In this document: piece by piece, positions 1 to 5,695 of the stretch
Layout: the number at the start of each line of letters is the position of its first letter
Position numbering within the stretch: the first letter of the stretch is position 1
NCBI GenBank assembly: GCA_030623125.1
Contig: JAUXMQ010000092.1
Span: 1-5,774 of the forward strand
Source: Acidimicrobiia bacterium
Lineage (GTDB): Bacteria > Actinomycetota > Acidimicrobiia > Spongiisociales > ZC4RG35
Reading direction: 5' to 3'
DNA: 5,774 nt
Program-made: the position numbers and the translations under genes
The notes under the pieces: generated by a model
Databases searched by the model: none
What the model saw: only the letters and a program-made list of their open reading frames with translations
What the model was told of the DNA's origin: nothing

Positions 1-1
1 A

Positions 2-106
2 CGCGTTCCTATGATGGAACCATTGAGAGGTGACGCCGAGCGAGTCGGCGCCGTTCTGGACGAGGCTGAGGACGCAGCAGACCTGCTCCGACGTTTAGAA
101 GGATGA
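2..106 (+). CDS. dop: Dop, Pup deamidase/depupylase (3' end only)
   Basis: Only the last 34 codons lie in the window, reading from base 2 to the TGA at 104-106. The visible tail begins RVPMMEPLRG and ends in an acidic, leucine-rich helix (residues like VLDEAEDAADLLRRLEG). This resembles the C-terminal end of Dop as I remember it, and dop is the usual gene directly upstream of pup. Dop is a carboxylate-amine-ligase-fold enzyme related to PafA. It uses ATP to deamidate the C-terminal Gln of Pup to Glu, and it also cleaves Pup from modified proteins. The stop lies 5 bases before the pup start, so the two are almost certainly co-transcribed. The catalytic part is outside the window, so the call rests on the short tail plus gene order. 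The Pup here ends in Gln and therefore needs a Dop, which supports the call. Confidence 0.82.
   Translation, partial: RVPMMEPLRGDAERVGAVLDEAEDAADLLRRLEG
97..103 (+). promoter_or_regulatory. Ribosome binding site of pup
   Basis: AGAAGGA lies 8 bases before the pup ATG and overlaps the last codons of dop. It is among the strongest Shine-Dalgarno matches in the window. This fits the need for large amounts of Pup relative to the enzymes encoded beside it. Confidence 0.8.
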
Positions 107-111
107 GATAG

Positions 112-300
112 ATGTCAGACCGAGAACGATCCACATCGAGAGATAAGGACAAGGACCAAGCCGAGGAGACAGCCGAAACGACGGTGGAAACCGACACCGA
201 CATGGAGGCTCTCGATGATCTCTTGGATGAGATTGACGAGGTTCTGGAGGAGAACGCAGAGGAATTCGTCAAGAACTACGTCCAAAAGGGTGGCCAGTGA
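112..300 (+). CDS. pup: Pup, prokaryotic ubiquitin-like protein (GGQ form)
   Basis: This 62-residue protein is the small modifier that marks proteins for proteasomal degradation. It is highly acidic, has no cysteine and is probably largely disordered at its N-terminal half. The C-terminal part (about residues 31-55) is an Asp/Glu/Leu-rich helix-forming segment, corresponding to the region that docks on the coiled coils of the Mpa/ARC ATPase and is recognised by PafA and Dop. It ends FVKNYVQKGGQ, nearly identical to the mycobacterial tail. The final Gln62 means it must be deamidated to Glu by Dop before PafA can attach it to lysines. Lysines at 12, 14, 54 and 59 are possible sites of self-pupylation. 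The ATG at 112 has a strong Shine-Dalgarno. The stop TGA (298-300) overlaps the GTG start of prcB, so translation is probably coupled. The length is close to the 64 residues of the M. tuberculosis protein. Confidence 0.98.
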   Translation: MSDRERSTSRDKDKDQAEETAETTVETDTDMEALDDLLDEIDEVLEENAEEFVKNYVQKGGQ

Positions 301-1091
301 TCGAGCGACCGATGGGGCCGTTGCCCCTCGATGTCCCGGTACCCGGAGCCAGCTTCAGTGATCTTCTGGACCTTGTGGGAGCTTCCCCGACCTTTTCTGT
401 TCCCGAAGGCGCCAATGTCCCGTCTGCGCCGGAGGGCACCACCGTGCTTGCCCTCCGCTACCACAACGGGGTGGTGATGGCGGGCGATCGTCGGGCCACA
501 GAGGGCAATCTCGTCGCACATCGTCGCATCCAGAAGGTGTTTCAGGCCGACCACTATTCGGCTGTGGCAATTGCCGGCACCGCCGGTCTGGCCATCGACA
601 TGGTCAAGCTTTTTCAGGTCGAGTTGGAGCACTACGAGAAGATCGAGGGAATCAGGCTCTCCCTCGAAGGCAAGGCCTCCTTTCTCGCCCGTTTGGTACG
701 TGGCCAGCTTCCCATGGCGTTCCAGGGTCTTGTCGTCGTGCCATTATTCGCTGGGTATGACGAGCGTCTCGAGTTTGGTCGGGTGTACAGCTTCGACATT
801 GTGGGAGGCCGTTACGAGGAGATCGATTTCGGGAGCACCGGCTCCGGGTCACGTCTGGCCCGCTCGTATCTCCGAACCACCTACGAAGACGAAATGACCG
901 GTGACGATGCGGCCGCACTCGCCGTCCAGGCGCTGGTCTCGGCATCACAGGAGGACACGGCCACCGGAGGCCCTGATCTCAGACGGGGAATCTTCCCGAA
1001 TGTCGTGCGGATCGATTCAGACGGTGTCGAGGAGCTTTCAGACGATGTGATCGCTCCGATTTCTGAGTCGGCCATGGAAACGATCCGATGA
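297..1091 (+). CDS. prcB: 20S proteasome beta subunit, N-terminal Thr protease
   Basis: This is the catalytic subunit of the proteasome core, which assembles as two inner heptameric rings and degrades unfolded, pupylated proteins. The 264-residue precursor has a 47-residue propeptide ending in Gly47. Autocleavage there would expose Thr48 as Thr1 of a 217-residue mature chain. In mature numbering the expected active-site residues are present: Thr1, Asp17 (in GDRR) and Lys33 (in QKVF). The conserved TGSGS (134-138) and ATGGPDLRRGIFP (from about 175) supply the supporting Ser and Asp residues. The propeptide is shorter than the 57 residues I recall for M. tuberculosis. The start is taken as GTG at 297, because AAGGG (286-290) sits 6 bases upstream. 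An in-frame ATG at 312 is the alternative and would shorten only the propeptide. The gene overlaps pup by 4 bases (GTGA) and prcA by 4 bases (ATGA). Confidence 0.98.
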   Translation: MIERPMGPLPLDVPVPGASFSDLLDLVGASPTFSVPEGANVPSAPEGTTVLALRYHNGVVMAGDRRATEGNLVAHRRIQKVFQADHYSAVAIAGTAGLAIDMVKLFQVELEHYEKIEGIRLSLEGKASFLARLVRGQLPMAFQGLVVVPLFAGYDERLEFGRVYSFDIVGGRYEEIDFGSTGSGSRLARSYLRTTYEDEMTGDDAAALAVQALVSASQEDTATGGPDLRRGIFPNVVRIDSDGVEELSDDVIAPISESAMETIR

Positions 1092-1756
1092 CAGTTCCCT
1101 TCTACGTCGCGCCCGAGCAACTCGTCCGAGACAAGGCGGAGTTCGCTCGCAAGGGCATCGCCCGAGGCAGGTCCATCGTCGCTGTCGACTACAGCGGGGG
1201 TGTTCTGCTCCTCGGAGAAAATCCTTCGACGGCCCTGCACAAGATCTCTGAGGTATACGACCGGATCGCCTTCGCCGGCGTCGGGAAGTACAACGAGTTT
1301 GAGACCCTGCGCAAAGCGGGCATCCGCCAGGCCGATTTGATGGGTTATCTCTACTCCAGAGATGATGTGACCGCGATGGGTCTGGCGACGGCGTTCGCAC
1401 AAACCCTCGGCATGATCTTCACTCGTGACCCGAAGCCCTTCGAGGTCGAGGTGCTGATCGCGGAGATCTCCGAGGACAACGGCGAGCATCGTCTTTTCAG
1501 GATCAGCTACGACGGGACGCTCTATGACGAGCGCAACTTCGTGGCCATCGGCGGAAAGGCCGAGCAGCTCACAGAGGCCCTCGAAGAGCTGTGGCACGAG
1601 GGCATCAGCCTCGAAGAGGCTTTTGCAGCCGGTGTTGAGGCCTTTCGACGCGCCGAGGACAGAGAGTCCGAGGGCTGGGAAGCGGCAGTCCTCGAGGACA
1701 CCAACGGAAGACGAGCTTTCCGTCGTCTCGACGCGGATCAGTTCATCGGGAAGTGA
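1088..1756 (+). CDS. prcA: 20S proteasome alpha subunit
   Basis: This 222-residue protein forms the outer heptameric rings that gate entry to the proteolytic chamber and dock the ATPase ring. The N-terminus (MTVPFYVAPEQL) followed by RDKAEFARKGIARGRS matches the gating tail and H0 helix typical of actinobacterial alpha subunits. The Ntn-hydrolase fold follows, with recognisable segments GGVLLLGENPS, KISEVYDRIAFAGVGKYNEF and FAQTLGMIFTRDPKPFEVE. There is no catalytic N-terminal Thr and no propeptide, which distinguishes it from PrcB. It ends RRAFRRLDADQFIGK and lacks the longer C-terminal tail of the roughly 248-residue M. tuberculosis subunit. Its ATG overlaps the prcB stop in an ATGA junction with only a weak upstream GGAAA (1076-1080). 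Translational coupling to prcB would keep the two subunits in a 1:1 ratio, as the 14+14 barrel requires. Confidence 0.98.
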   Translation: MTVPFYVAPEQLVRDKAEFARKGIARGRSIVAVDYSGGVLLLGENPSTALHKISEVYDRIAFAGVGKYNEFETLRKAGIRQADLMGYLYSRDDVTAMGLATAFAQTLGMIFTRDPKPFEVEVLIAEISEDNGEHRLFRISYDGTLYDERNFVAIGGKAEQLTEALEELWHEGISLEEAFAAGVEAFRRAEDRESEGWEAAVLEDTNGRRAFRRLDADQFIGK

Positions 1757-1800
1757 TCACCGGGCCTCCGGCTCTTCCACCCGAGGGCACGAATCCGGTT

Positions 1801-1813
1801 TAGCCTGGCCTCG
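1801..1813 (+). promoter_or_regulatory. Putative -10 element of a leaderless promoter for pafA
   Basis: The 56-bp gap between prcA and pafA has no Shine-Dalgarno within 15 bases of the pafA GTG. Instead TAGCCT (1801-1806), which fits the actinobacterial -10 consensus TANNNT, ends 6 bases before the start codon. Transcription would then begin at or next to the GTG at 1813 and give a leaderless mRNA, a common arrangement in actinobacteria. No convincing -35 box is visible; TTCCAC (1775-1780) is a weak candidate with a 20-base spacer. Read-through from prcBA is also possible, since I see no clear terminator in the gap. This is inferred from motif and spacing only. Confidence 0.55.
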
Positions 1814-3168
1814 TGGAACGCAGGATCTTCGGGATAGAGAACGAGTATGGAGTCACCTGCACCCTGCGTGGTCAGCGTCGGCTCAGTCCTGACGAAGTCG
1901 CCCGATATCTCTTTCGGCGGGTCGTGTCATGGGGACGCTCTTCCAACGTGTTTCTGGAGAACGGGGCGAGGCTCTACCTGGATGTCGGATCCCACCCCGA
2001 ATATGCCACCCCCGAGTGCGACAGCATCGAGGACGTCGTTGCCCACGACAAGGCAGGCGAGCGAATCCTCGAGGGCCTCGTCACCGGAGCCGAAGAGCGC
2101 CTCGAAGAGGAGGGCATCAGGGGTGAGATTTATGTCTTCAAGAACAACACCGACAGTGCGGGCAACTCATACGGGTGTCATGAGAATTATCTGGTCAGCA
2201 GACACAAGGACTTCCATCGCACGGTCGACGTTCTCATCCCCTTCCTGGTCACACGTCAGATCTTCCTGGGTGCCGGGAAGCTGACCCAGACGCCCCGGGG
2301 CACCGCGTTTTCCATTGCCCAGCGCGCCGATCACATCTGGGAGGGTGTGTCATCTGCGACGACCCGATCCAGACCCATCATCAACACCCGTGATGAGCCG
2401 CACGCCGACGCAGAAAAGTACCGGCGTCTTCACGTGATAGCCGGTGACTCCAACATGAGCGAGTATGCGACGTTCGTCAAGATCGGCACGATGGTCGCGT
2501 TGCTCCAGATGATCGAGCGTGACGTGATCTTCCGCGACCTGACCCTGGAAAATCCGATCCGCGCCATACGTGAGGTATCTCACGACATCACATGCTTGCG
2601 AAAGATCAAACTCGCCAACGGACGAGAGCTGAGCGCGCTTGACATCCAGTGGGAGTACCTCGACCGGGTAATGCGATTCTCCCGCAGTCCCGGGTTTCCG
2701 CCCGAGGTCCAGCGTGCCATCGATCGCTGGGAGCATGTCCTGACAGGACTGGAGAAGGACCCGATGACCCTCCACCGGGAGGTCGACTGGGTGATGAAAT
2801 ACCGGCTTTTGGAGAGATATTCAGACGTCCGAGGGCTTTCCATGTCGGATCCGCGCATATCGATGATGGATCTCGCCTATCACGATGTCGACAGGAGTCG
2901 CGGTCTCTACTACCTGCTCGAGAACAAGGGTCTCACCGATCGAGTCGTTACCGATGAGAGAGTGGCCGACGCCGTGGTCAAGGCCCCCCAGACCACTCGG
3001 GCGAAGCTTCGGGGAGCTTTCATCAAGGCGGCAAAGGCGCACAAGAGAGACTTCACCGTCGACTGGGTTCATCTCAAGCTCAACGATCAGGCTCAACGCA
3101 CCGTCATGTGCAAGGATCCGTTCAAGTCCGAAGACGAGCGGGTGGACAAGCTCATCGAAAGCCTTTGA
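1813..3168 (+). CDS. pafA: PafA, Pup-protein ligase
   Basis: PafA uses ATP to activate the C-terminal Glu of deamidated Pup as an acyl-phosphate and forms an isopeptide bond with target lysines. The 451-residue length matches the 452 of the M. tuberculosis enzyme. The N-terminal glutamine-synthetase-like domain shows MERRIFGIENEYG with the metal-binding Glu9. RLYLDVGSHPEYATPE follows with the catalytic Asp57. KNNTDSAGNSYGCHENY (110-126) and SSATTRSRPIINTRDEPHAD (180-199) line the ATP and Pup sites. The smaller C-terminal domain ends with DWVHLKLNDQAQRTVMCKDPF, typical of PafA. The segment between VVSWGRSSN and RLYLDVG is short, with no Dop-specific loop, so this is the ligase and not a second Dop. 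The start is GTG at 1813: the protein aligns with the family from its first residue, and no Shine-Dalgarno supports another start. The pafB start lies 25 bases after the stop. Confidence 0.98.
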   Translation: MERRIFGIENEYGVTCTLRGQRRLSPDEVARYLFRRVVSWGRSSNVFLENGARLYLDVGSHPEYATPECDSIEDVVAHDKAGERILEGLVTGAEERLEEEGIRGEIYVFKNNTDSAGNSYGCHENYLVSRHKDFHRTVDVLIPFLVTRQIFLGAGKLTQTPRGTAFSIAQRADHIWEGVSSATTRSRPIINTRDEPHADAEKYRRLHVIAGDSNMSEYATFVKIGTMVALLQMIERDVIFRDLTLENPIRAIREVSHDITCLRKIKLANGRELSALDIQWEYLDRVMRFSRSPGFPPEVQRAIDRWEHVLTGLEKDPMTLHREVDWVMKYRLLERYSDVRGLSMSDPRISMMDLAYHDVDRSRGLYYLLENKGLTDRVVTDERVADAVVKAPQTTRAKLRGAFIKAAKAHKRDFTVDWVHLKLNDQAQRTVMCKDPFKSEDERVDKLIESL

Positions 3169-3179
3169 GCGAGAAAACT

Positions 3180-3191
3180 CCGGGTACCCGG
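3180..3191 (+). repeat. 12-bp perfect palindrome just upstream of pafB
   Basis: CCGGGTACCCGG reads the same on both strands and ends 2 bases before the pafB ATG, within the 25-bp pafA-pafB gap. As RNA it could form only a small hairpin (4-bp CCGG stem, GTAC loop). As DNA it could be an operator half-site pair. It occupies the place where the pafB Shine-Dalgarno would be expected, and no good one is present. The nearest purine-rich stretch (GAGCGAGAA, 3167-3175) would be too far from the ATG unless a hairpin shortens the distance. Chance occurrence in GC-rich DNA is a real alternative. Confidence 0.6.
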
Positions 3192-3193
3192 TA

Positions 3194-4114
3194 ATGCAGA
3201 ACGTTGTCGAGCGTGTTCTCAATCTTCTGATCTACTTGCTGGAGTCGCCGAATCCGGTGACCGCCGATGACGTCCGACGCACGGTGCTCGGTTACGACGG
3301 CCAGACCGACGAGGCGTTCCACCGAATGTTCGAGAGAGACAAAGACGTCCTGAGAAAACTGGGTGTTCCTCTCAATCGTCAGGCTCTGGATGCATGGGAG
3401 GTCGACTACGGCTACACGGTTGACCCCGATGAGTACGCCGTCCCGGATCCTGGGCTCAGCGAAGAGGAGAGGGTGGCGTTGTCGGTGGCGGCAAGAATGG
3501 TGCGGTTGGGAGGCTCATACGCCGGTCTGGATGCTCTCCTCAAACTTGGTGGGATTGAGCGAAGCGTGGGACTCGAGCCACTTGGCGCCGACCTTGGCGC
3601 CGAAGCGGAGGTTCTCGGGTCTCTGTTTGGAGCCATCACAGAACGCCGGGCCGTCAAATTCGATTATCGGGCCAGCGAACGCCAACTCCATCCGTATGGC
3701 ATCGCCCATCGACGCGGTCATTGGTATCTGGTCGGGGCCGGAGCTGAGGGCGAAAGGGTCTATCGGGTGGACAGGATCGGCAAGCTCACCGTCTCCGAGA
3801 AGACCGGGACGTTTGCAAAGCCGAAGGGCTTTGACGTCAGGTCGCTCATGGACGGACAACCCTGGGAGGCCGGCTCTGACCCCGAGGTCGAGGCAACGAT
3901 TCGCTTCGACTCCGAGGTTGCGTGGTGGGCGGCCCGAACCCTCGGACTCGAAAGACCCGAAGCCGAGCTGGTGGCCACAGTGCCGGTCGCCAACCGCGAT
4001 GCCCTCGTCGGATGGGTGCTCAGTTTTGGTGATGCGGCCGAGGTGCTGGATCCACCTGAGATTCGAGACGAGATCCGCACTCGCGTTGAGGCTGCGTTGG
4101 AGAAGCTCCCATGA
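3194..4114 (+). CDS. pafB: PafB, WYL-domain transcriptional regulator
   Basis: PafB pairs with PafC to form a transcriptional activator that drives the RecA/LexA-independent DNA-damage response in mycobacteria. The 306-residue protein starts MQNVVERVLNLLIYLLES, the first helix of a winged helix-turn-helix DNA-binding domain (about 1-80) containing the family-typical FHRMFERDKDVLRKLGVPL (42-60). A linking helical region (about 88-140) is followed by the WYL domain (about 142-197) with an intact WYL triplet at 177-179 in GHWYLVGAG, then RVYRVDRI. A WCX-type C-terminal extension runs to the end. WYL domains are thought to sense a ligand such as single-stranded DNA. The frame stays open upstream into pafA, but it has no ATG, GTG or TTG in the nearest 25 or so codons, and alignment with known PafB supports the ATG at 3194. 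It overlaps pafC by 4 bases (ATGA). Confidence 0.95.
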   Translation: MQNVVERVLNLLIYLLESPNPVTADDVRRTVLGYDGQTDEAFHRMFERDKDVLRKLGVPLNRQALDAWEVDYGYTVDPDEYAVPDPGLSEEERVALSVAARMVRLGGSYAGLDALLKLGGIERSVGLEPLGADLGAEAEVLGSLFGAITERRAVKFDYRASERQLHPYGIAHRRGHWYLVGAGAEGERVYRVDRIGKLTVSEKTGTFAKPKGFDVRSLMDGQPWEAGSDPEVEATIRFDSEVAWWAARTLGLERPEAELVATVPVANRDALVGWVLSFGDAAEVLDPPEIRDEIRTRVEAALEKLP

Positions 4115-5040
4115 CCTCATTGCGTACCGTTTCCCGTCTGTCGCGCATTCTGGCTCTGATTCCCTATGTGCTGGAGAAGAAGTCGGCTGATGTCAGTGAG
4201 ATCCTCGGCCGCTTCGGCTACTCAGAAGAACAACTCACCCGTGACCTCAACACCGTCTTCGTGTGTGGGCTCCCCGGATATGGACCGGGAGATCTCATGG
4301 AGGCCTATATCGACGAGGACGAAGTGATCATCGACGCGGCCGACTATTTCACGCGCGCACCGCGGTTGACATCGACCGAGGCCCTCGGGTTGTTGGCCGC
4401 GGGGATGACGGTTATCGGAATGGGGGAGGCGACACCCGCTCTGGAATCGGCTGTGCGAAAACTGACCAAGGCGGTCATGCCCGAAGCCTCTTCGGCTCTT
4501 GTGGTGGACGTGGTGGATGAGTCTGACAACGTCGGCATCTTCCGTAGTGCCGCGACCGACAGACGGGTGGTCAAAATCACATATCGATCCGTCGGCAAGG
4601 AAGAAACCACCAACCGTGACATCGAGCCCTGGACCGTCTTCACCACCCTGGGCCGCTGGTACGTCATGGGACATTGCCGTCTTGTCGACGACGAGCGCAC
4701 CTTCCGTGTCGACCGTATTCGAGACCTCGAGGTGACCGACGAGATATTTGAGCGTCCGAAGCGTGTCCCCGAGCCGGGGGTCGGCTACACGGCTTCTGAG
4801 GACGATGTGGTGTGCATTATCGACCTCTACGCGAAGGCACTTTGGGTCCTCGAGTACTACCCGGTCGAGGTTCTCCGTCAGAGCGGTCGCTCCACAAGGA
4901 TCAGATTCTCGGCGCCGGACGCCGAAGTGCCCGCCCGCTTGCTCCTCCGTCTCGGGCAGGACGCCAAGCTGGTGAAAGGTGTCGACGTCGCCGAACGTGT
5001 GGAGGATTTGGGAGGCCGTCTCCTCGCCATCTACCGATAG
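4111..5040 (+). CDS. pafC: PafC, WYL-domain transcriptional regulator
   Basis: This is the second half of the PafBC regulator; in some actinobacteria the two are fused into one chain, which supports their acting as a heterodimer. The 309-residue protein has an N-terminal winged helix-turn-helix (about 1-80, SRLSRILALIPYVLEKKSAD, then FGYSEEQLTRDLNTVF). A helical linker contains LTSTEALGLLAAGMTVIG. The WYL domain (about 142-205) carries IEPWTVFTTLGRWYVMGHC and ends TFRVDRIRDLEV, and a WCX-type tail ends LGGRLLAIYR. The signature triplet reads WYV (183-185) instead of WYL, a conservative change. The ATG at 4111 has a good Shine-Dalgarno (GGAGA, 4099-4103, 7-base spacer) and shares an ATGA overlap with pafB, which suits stoichiometric production of both subunits. 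Confidence 0.95.
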   Translation: MTSLRTVSRLSRILALIPYVLEKKSADVSEILGRFGYSEEQLTRDLNTVFVCGLPGYGPGDLMEAYIDEDEVIIDAADYFTRAPRLTSTEALGLLAAGMTVIGMGEATPALESAVRKLTKAVMPEASSALVVDVVDESDNVGIFRSAATDRRVVKITYRSVGKEETTNRDIEPWTVFTTLGRWYVMGHCRLVDDERTFRVDRIRDLEVTDEIFERPKRVPEPGVGYTASEDDVVCIIDLYAKALWVLEYYPVEVLRQSGRSTRIRFSAPDAEVPARLLLRLGQDAKLVKGVDVAERVEDLGGRLLAIYR

Positions 5041-5070
5041 GGGTCGTTAGACCTACGACACGGGTCTTCA

Positions 5071-5121
5071 GTCTCACCCAATGAGTGCCGATCAAAAAGA
5101 CACGAATGGGTGACCGGAGAC
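5071..5121 (+). promoter_or_regulatory. Possible RBS-masking hairpin in leader of the zinc-ribbon gene
   Basis: TCACCCA (5074-5080) is an exact inverted repeat of TGGGTGA (5107-5113), a 7-bp stem with a 26-base loop. In addition GTCTC (5071-5075) can pair with GAGAC (5117-5121), which covers most of the Shine-Dalgarno GGAGA at 5116-5120. The loop contains an ATG (5081) that opens a 10-codon reading frame ending at TGA 5111-5113. Together these could form a structure controlling translation of the next gene. No ligand or known riboswitch class is recognised, and the short pairing could be chance. Confidence 0.35.
5116..5120 (+). promoter_or_regulatory. Ribosome binding site that decides the start of the zinc-ribbon gene
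   Basis: GGAGA lies 6 bases before the ATG at 5127. It favours that ATG over the in-frame GTG at 5085 and ATG at 5106, neither of which has a comparable Shine-Dalgarno. Confidence 0.7.
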
Positions 5122-5126
5122 CAGAG

Positions 5127-5417
5127 ATGACGACCATCAAGACGACGTGCAGCAGATGCGGCGACATACACCTGACACCAGACGATGTGGCGTTGGAGCT
5201 ACATCCCGGTGGCAGGGAAGGTGATTACCGTTTCAGATGCCCGACGTGCACATCTATGCAGCGTCGGCCGGCCAACTCCCGCGTCGTCAGCGTGCTCCTC
5301 GCCACCGGGGTGCAGTTCGAGGTCATCAACACTGATCCGATCACCGAACGGGAGATCGAAGCTTTCGCTGCCGCCCTCGAAACGGAGCCGGATCCGCTCC
5401 GTCTGCTGGCCGGCTGA
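5127..5417 (+). CDS. Small four-cysteine (zinc-ribbon-like) protein of unknown function
   Basis: This 96-residue soluble protein has two CxxC knuckles, Cys8/Cys11 (TTCSRCGDIHL) and Cys38/Cys41 (FRCPTCTS). They are 26 residues apart and flank a predicted beta-rich stretch (VALELHPG, DYRFRC), the pattern of a zinc ribbon. The second half has SRVVSVLLATGVQFEVI, a probable helix-strand unit, then an acidic helix (ITEREIEAFAAALE). There is no signal peptide or membrane segment. I recall similar short unannotated proteins in actinobacteria but cannot name a characterised family. The ATG at 5127 is chosen because of GGAGA 6 bases upstream; an earlier GTG at 5085 would add 14 residues with no homologous look. 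It lies 86 bases after pafC, on the same strand, and before the tat gene. It may be transcribed with pafABC or from its own leader. A nucleic-acid-binding or protein-interaction role is plausible from the ribbon alone, but no function is claimed. Confidence 0.85.
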   Translation: MTTIKTTCSRCGDIHLTPDDVALELHPGGREGDYRFRCPTCTSMQRRPANSRVVSVLLATGVQFEVINTDPITEREIEAFAAALETEPDPLRLLAG

Positions 5418-5480
5418 CCTGGCTCACCTCCAAGAGATGTCGACGGGTGCCAAGGGCAGGGTGCTCCTCGACTTGAGGGT

Positions 5481-5516
5481 GGCGGCTCGGGGGAGTCGCC
5501 GCCTTCTCCATTATCT
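5481..5516 (+). terminator. Putative intrinsic terminator after the zinc-ribbon gene
   Basis: GGCGGC (5481-5486) pairs with GCCGCC (5498-5503) around an 11-base loop; inner TC/GA pairing may extend it. TTCTCCATTATCT follows, moderately T-rich but without a clean U-run. It lies 64 bases after the stop codon and would close the proteasome/paf transcription unit before tat. The same GCCGCC can instead pair with a second GGCGGC at 5517-5522, so two mutually exclusive hairpins are possible. Confidence 0.5.
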
Positions 5517-5601
5517 GGCGGCGAGGCATAGTGCCCCCAAACGCAAGAACGCTCACATTTCAACGGACAGATGACCCCGCTCGCAGCGTCCTCATCCTCG
5601 A

Positions 5602-5619
5602 CGCACCGCATCGGGTGCG
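5602..5619 (+). repeat. Inverted repeat (6-bp stem, 6-base loop)
   Basis: CGCACC (5602-5607) and GGTGCG (5614-5619) are perfect inverted repeats around GCATCG. This could be a small RNA hairpin in the tat upstream region or a protein-binding site. No T-run follows, so it is not called a terminator. Confidence 0.4.
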
Positions 5620-5636
5620 CCTTCGTACTGCGTCCT

Positions 5637-5661
5637 GGCGAGGCGACGCCCCTGTCTCGCC
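5637..5661 (+). repeat. Inverted repeat (6-bp stem, 13-base loop)
   Basis: GGCGAG (5637-5642) and CTCGCC (5656-5661) are perfect inverted repeats, centred about 61 bases before the tat start and upstream of its likely -10 box. The position would suit an operator or a hairpin, but short GC-rich repeats of this kind arise often by chance. Confidence 0.35.
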
Positions 5662-5695
5662 GAAACATGCGACCGCACTTACGTTGGAGAGCACT

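Noticed and set aside
881..1597. Long antisense reading frame of 238 residues opposite prcB/prcA
   Set aside because: It spans the junction of two clearly identified proteasome genes on the opposite strand and has no family-like motifs; it is explained by GC-rich codon mirroring.
1757..1812. Terminator between prcA and pafA
   Set aside because: Only very short pairings (a GTGATCAC palindrome at the stop, CCTC/GAGG) are present and there is no T-run.
2885..3193. Extension of the pafB frame upstream into pafA
   Set aside because: The extension is a Ser/Arg-rich shadow of pafA, and PafB homology begins right at the ATG at 3194.
3515..4120. Antisense frame of 201 residues opposite pafB
   Set aside because: It is fully covered by pafB, whose WYL domain is intact; no recognisable domain in the antisense product.
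5085..5126. Earlier GTG (5085) or ATG (5106) start for the zinc-ribbon protein
   Set aside because: Neither has a Shine-Dalgarno, while the ATG at 5127 has GGAGA at 6 bases; the extra residues look non-conserved.
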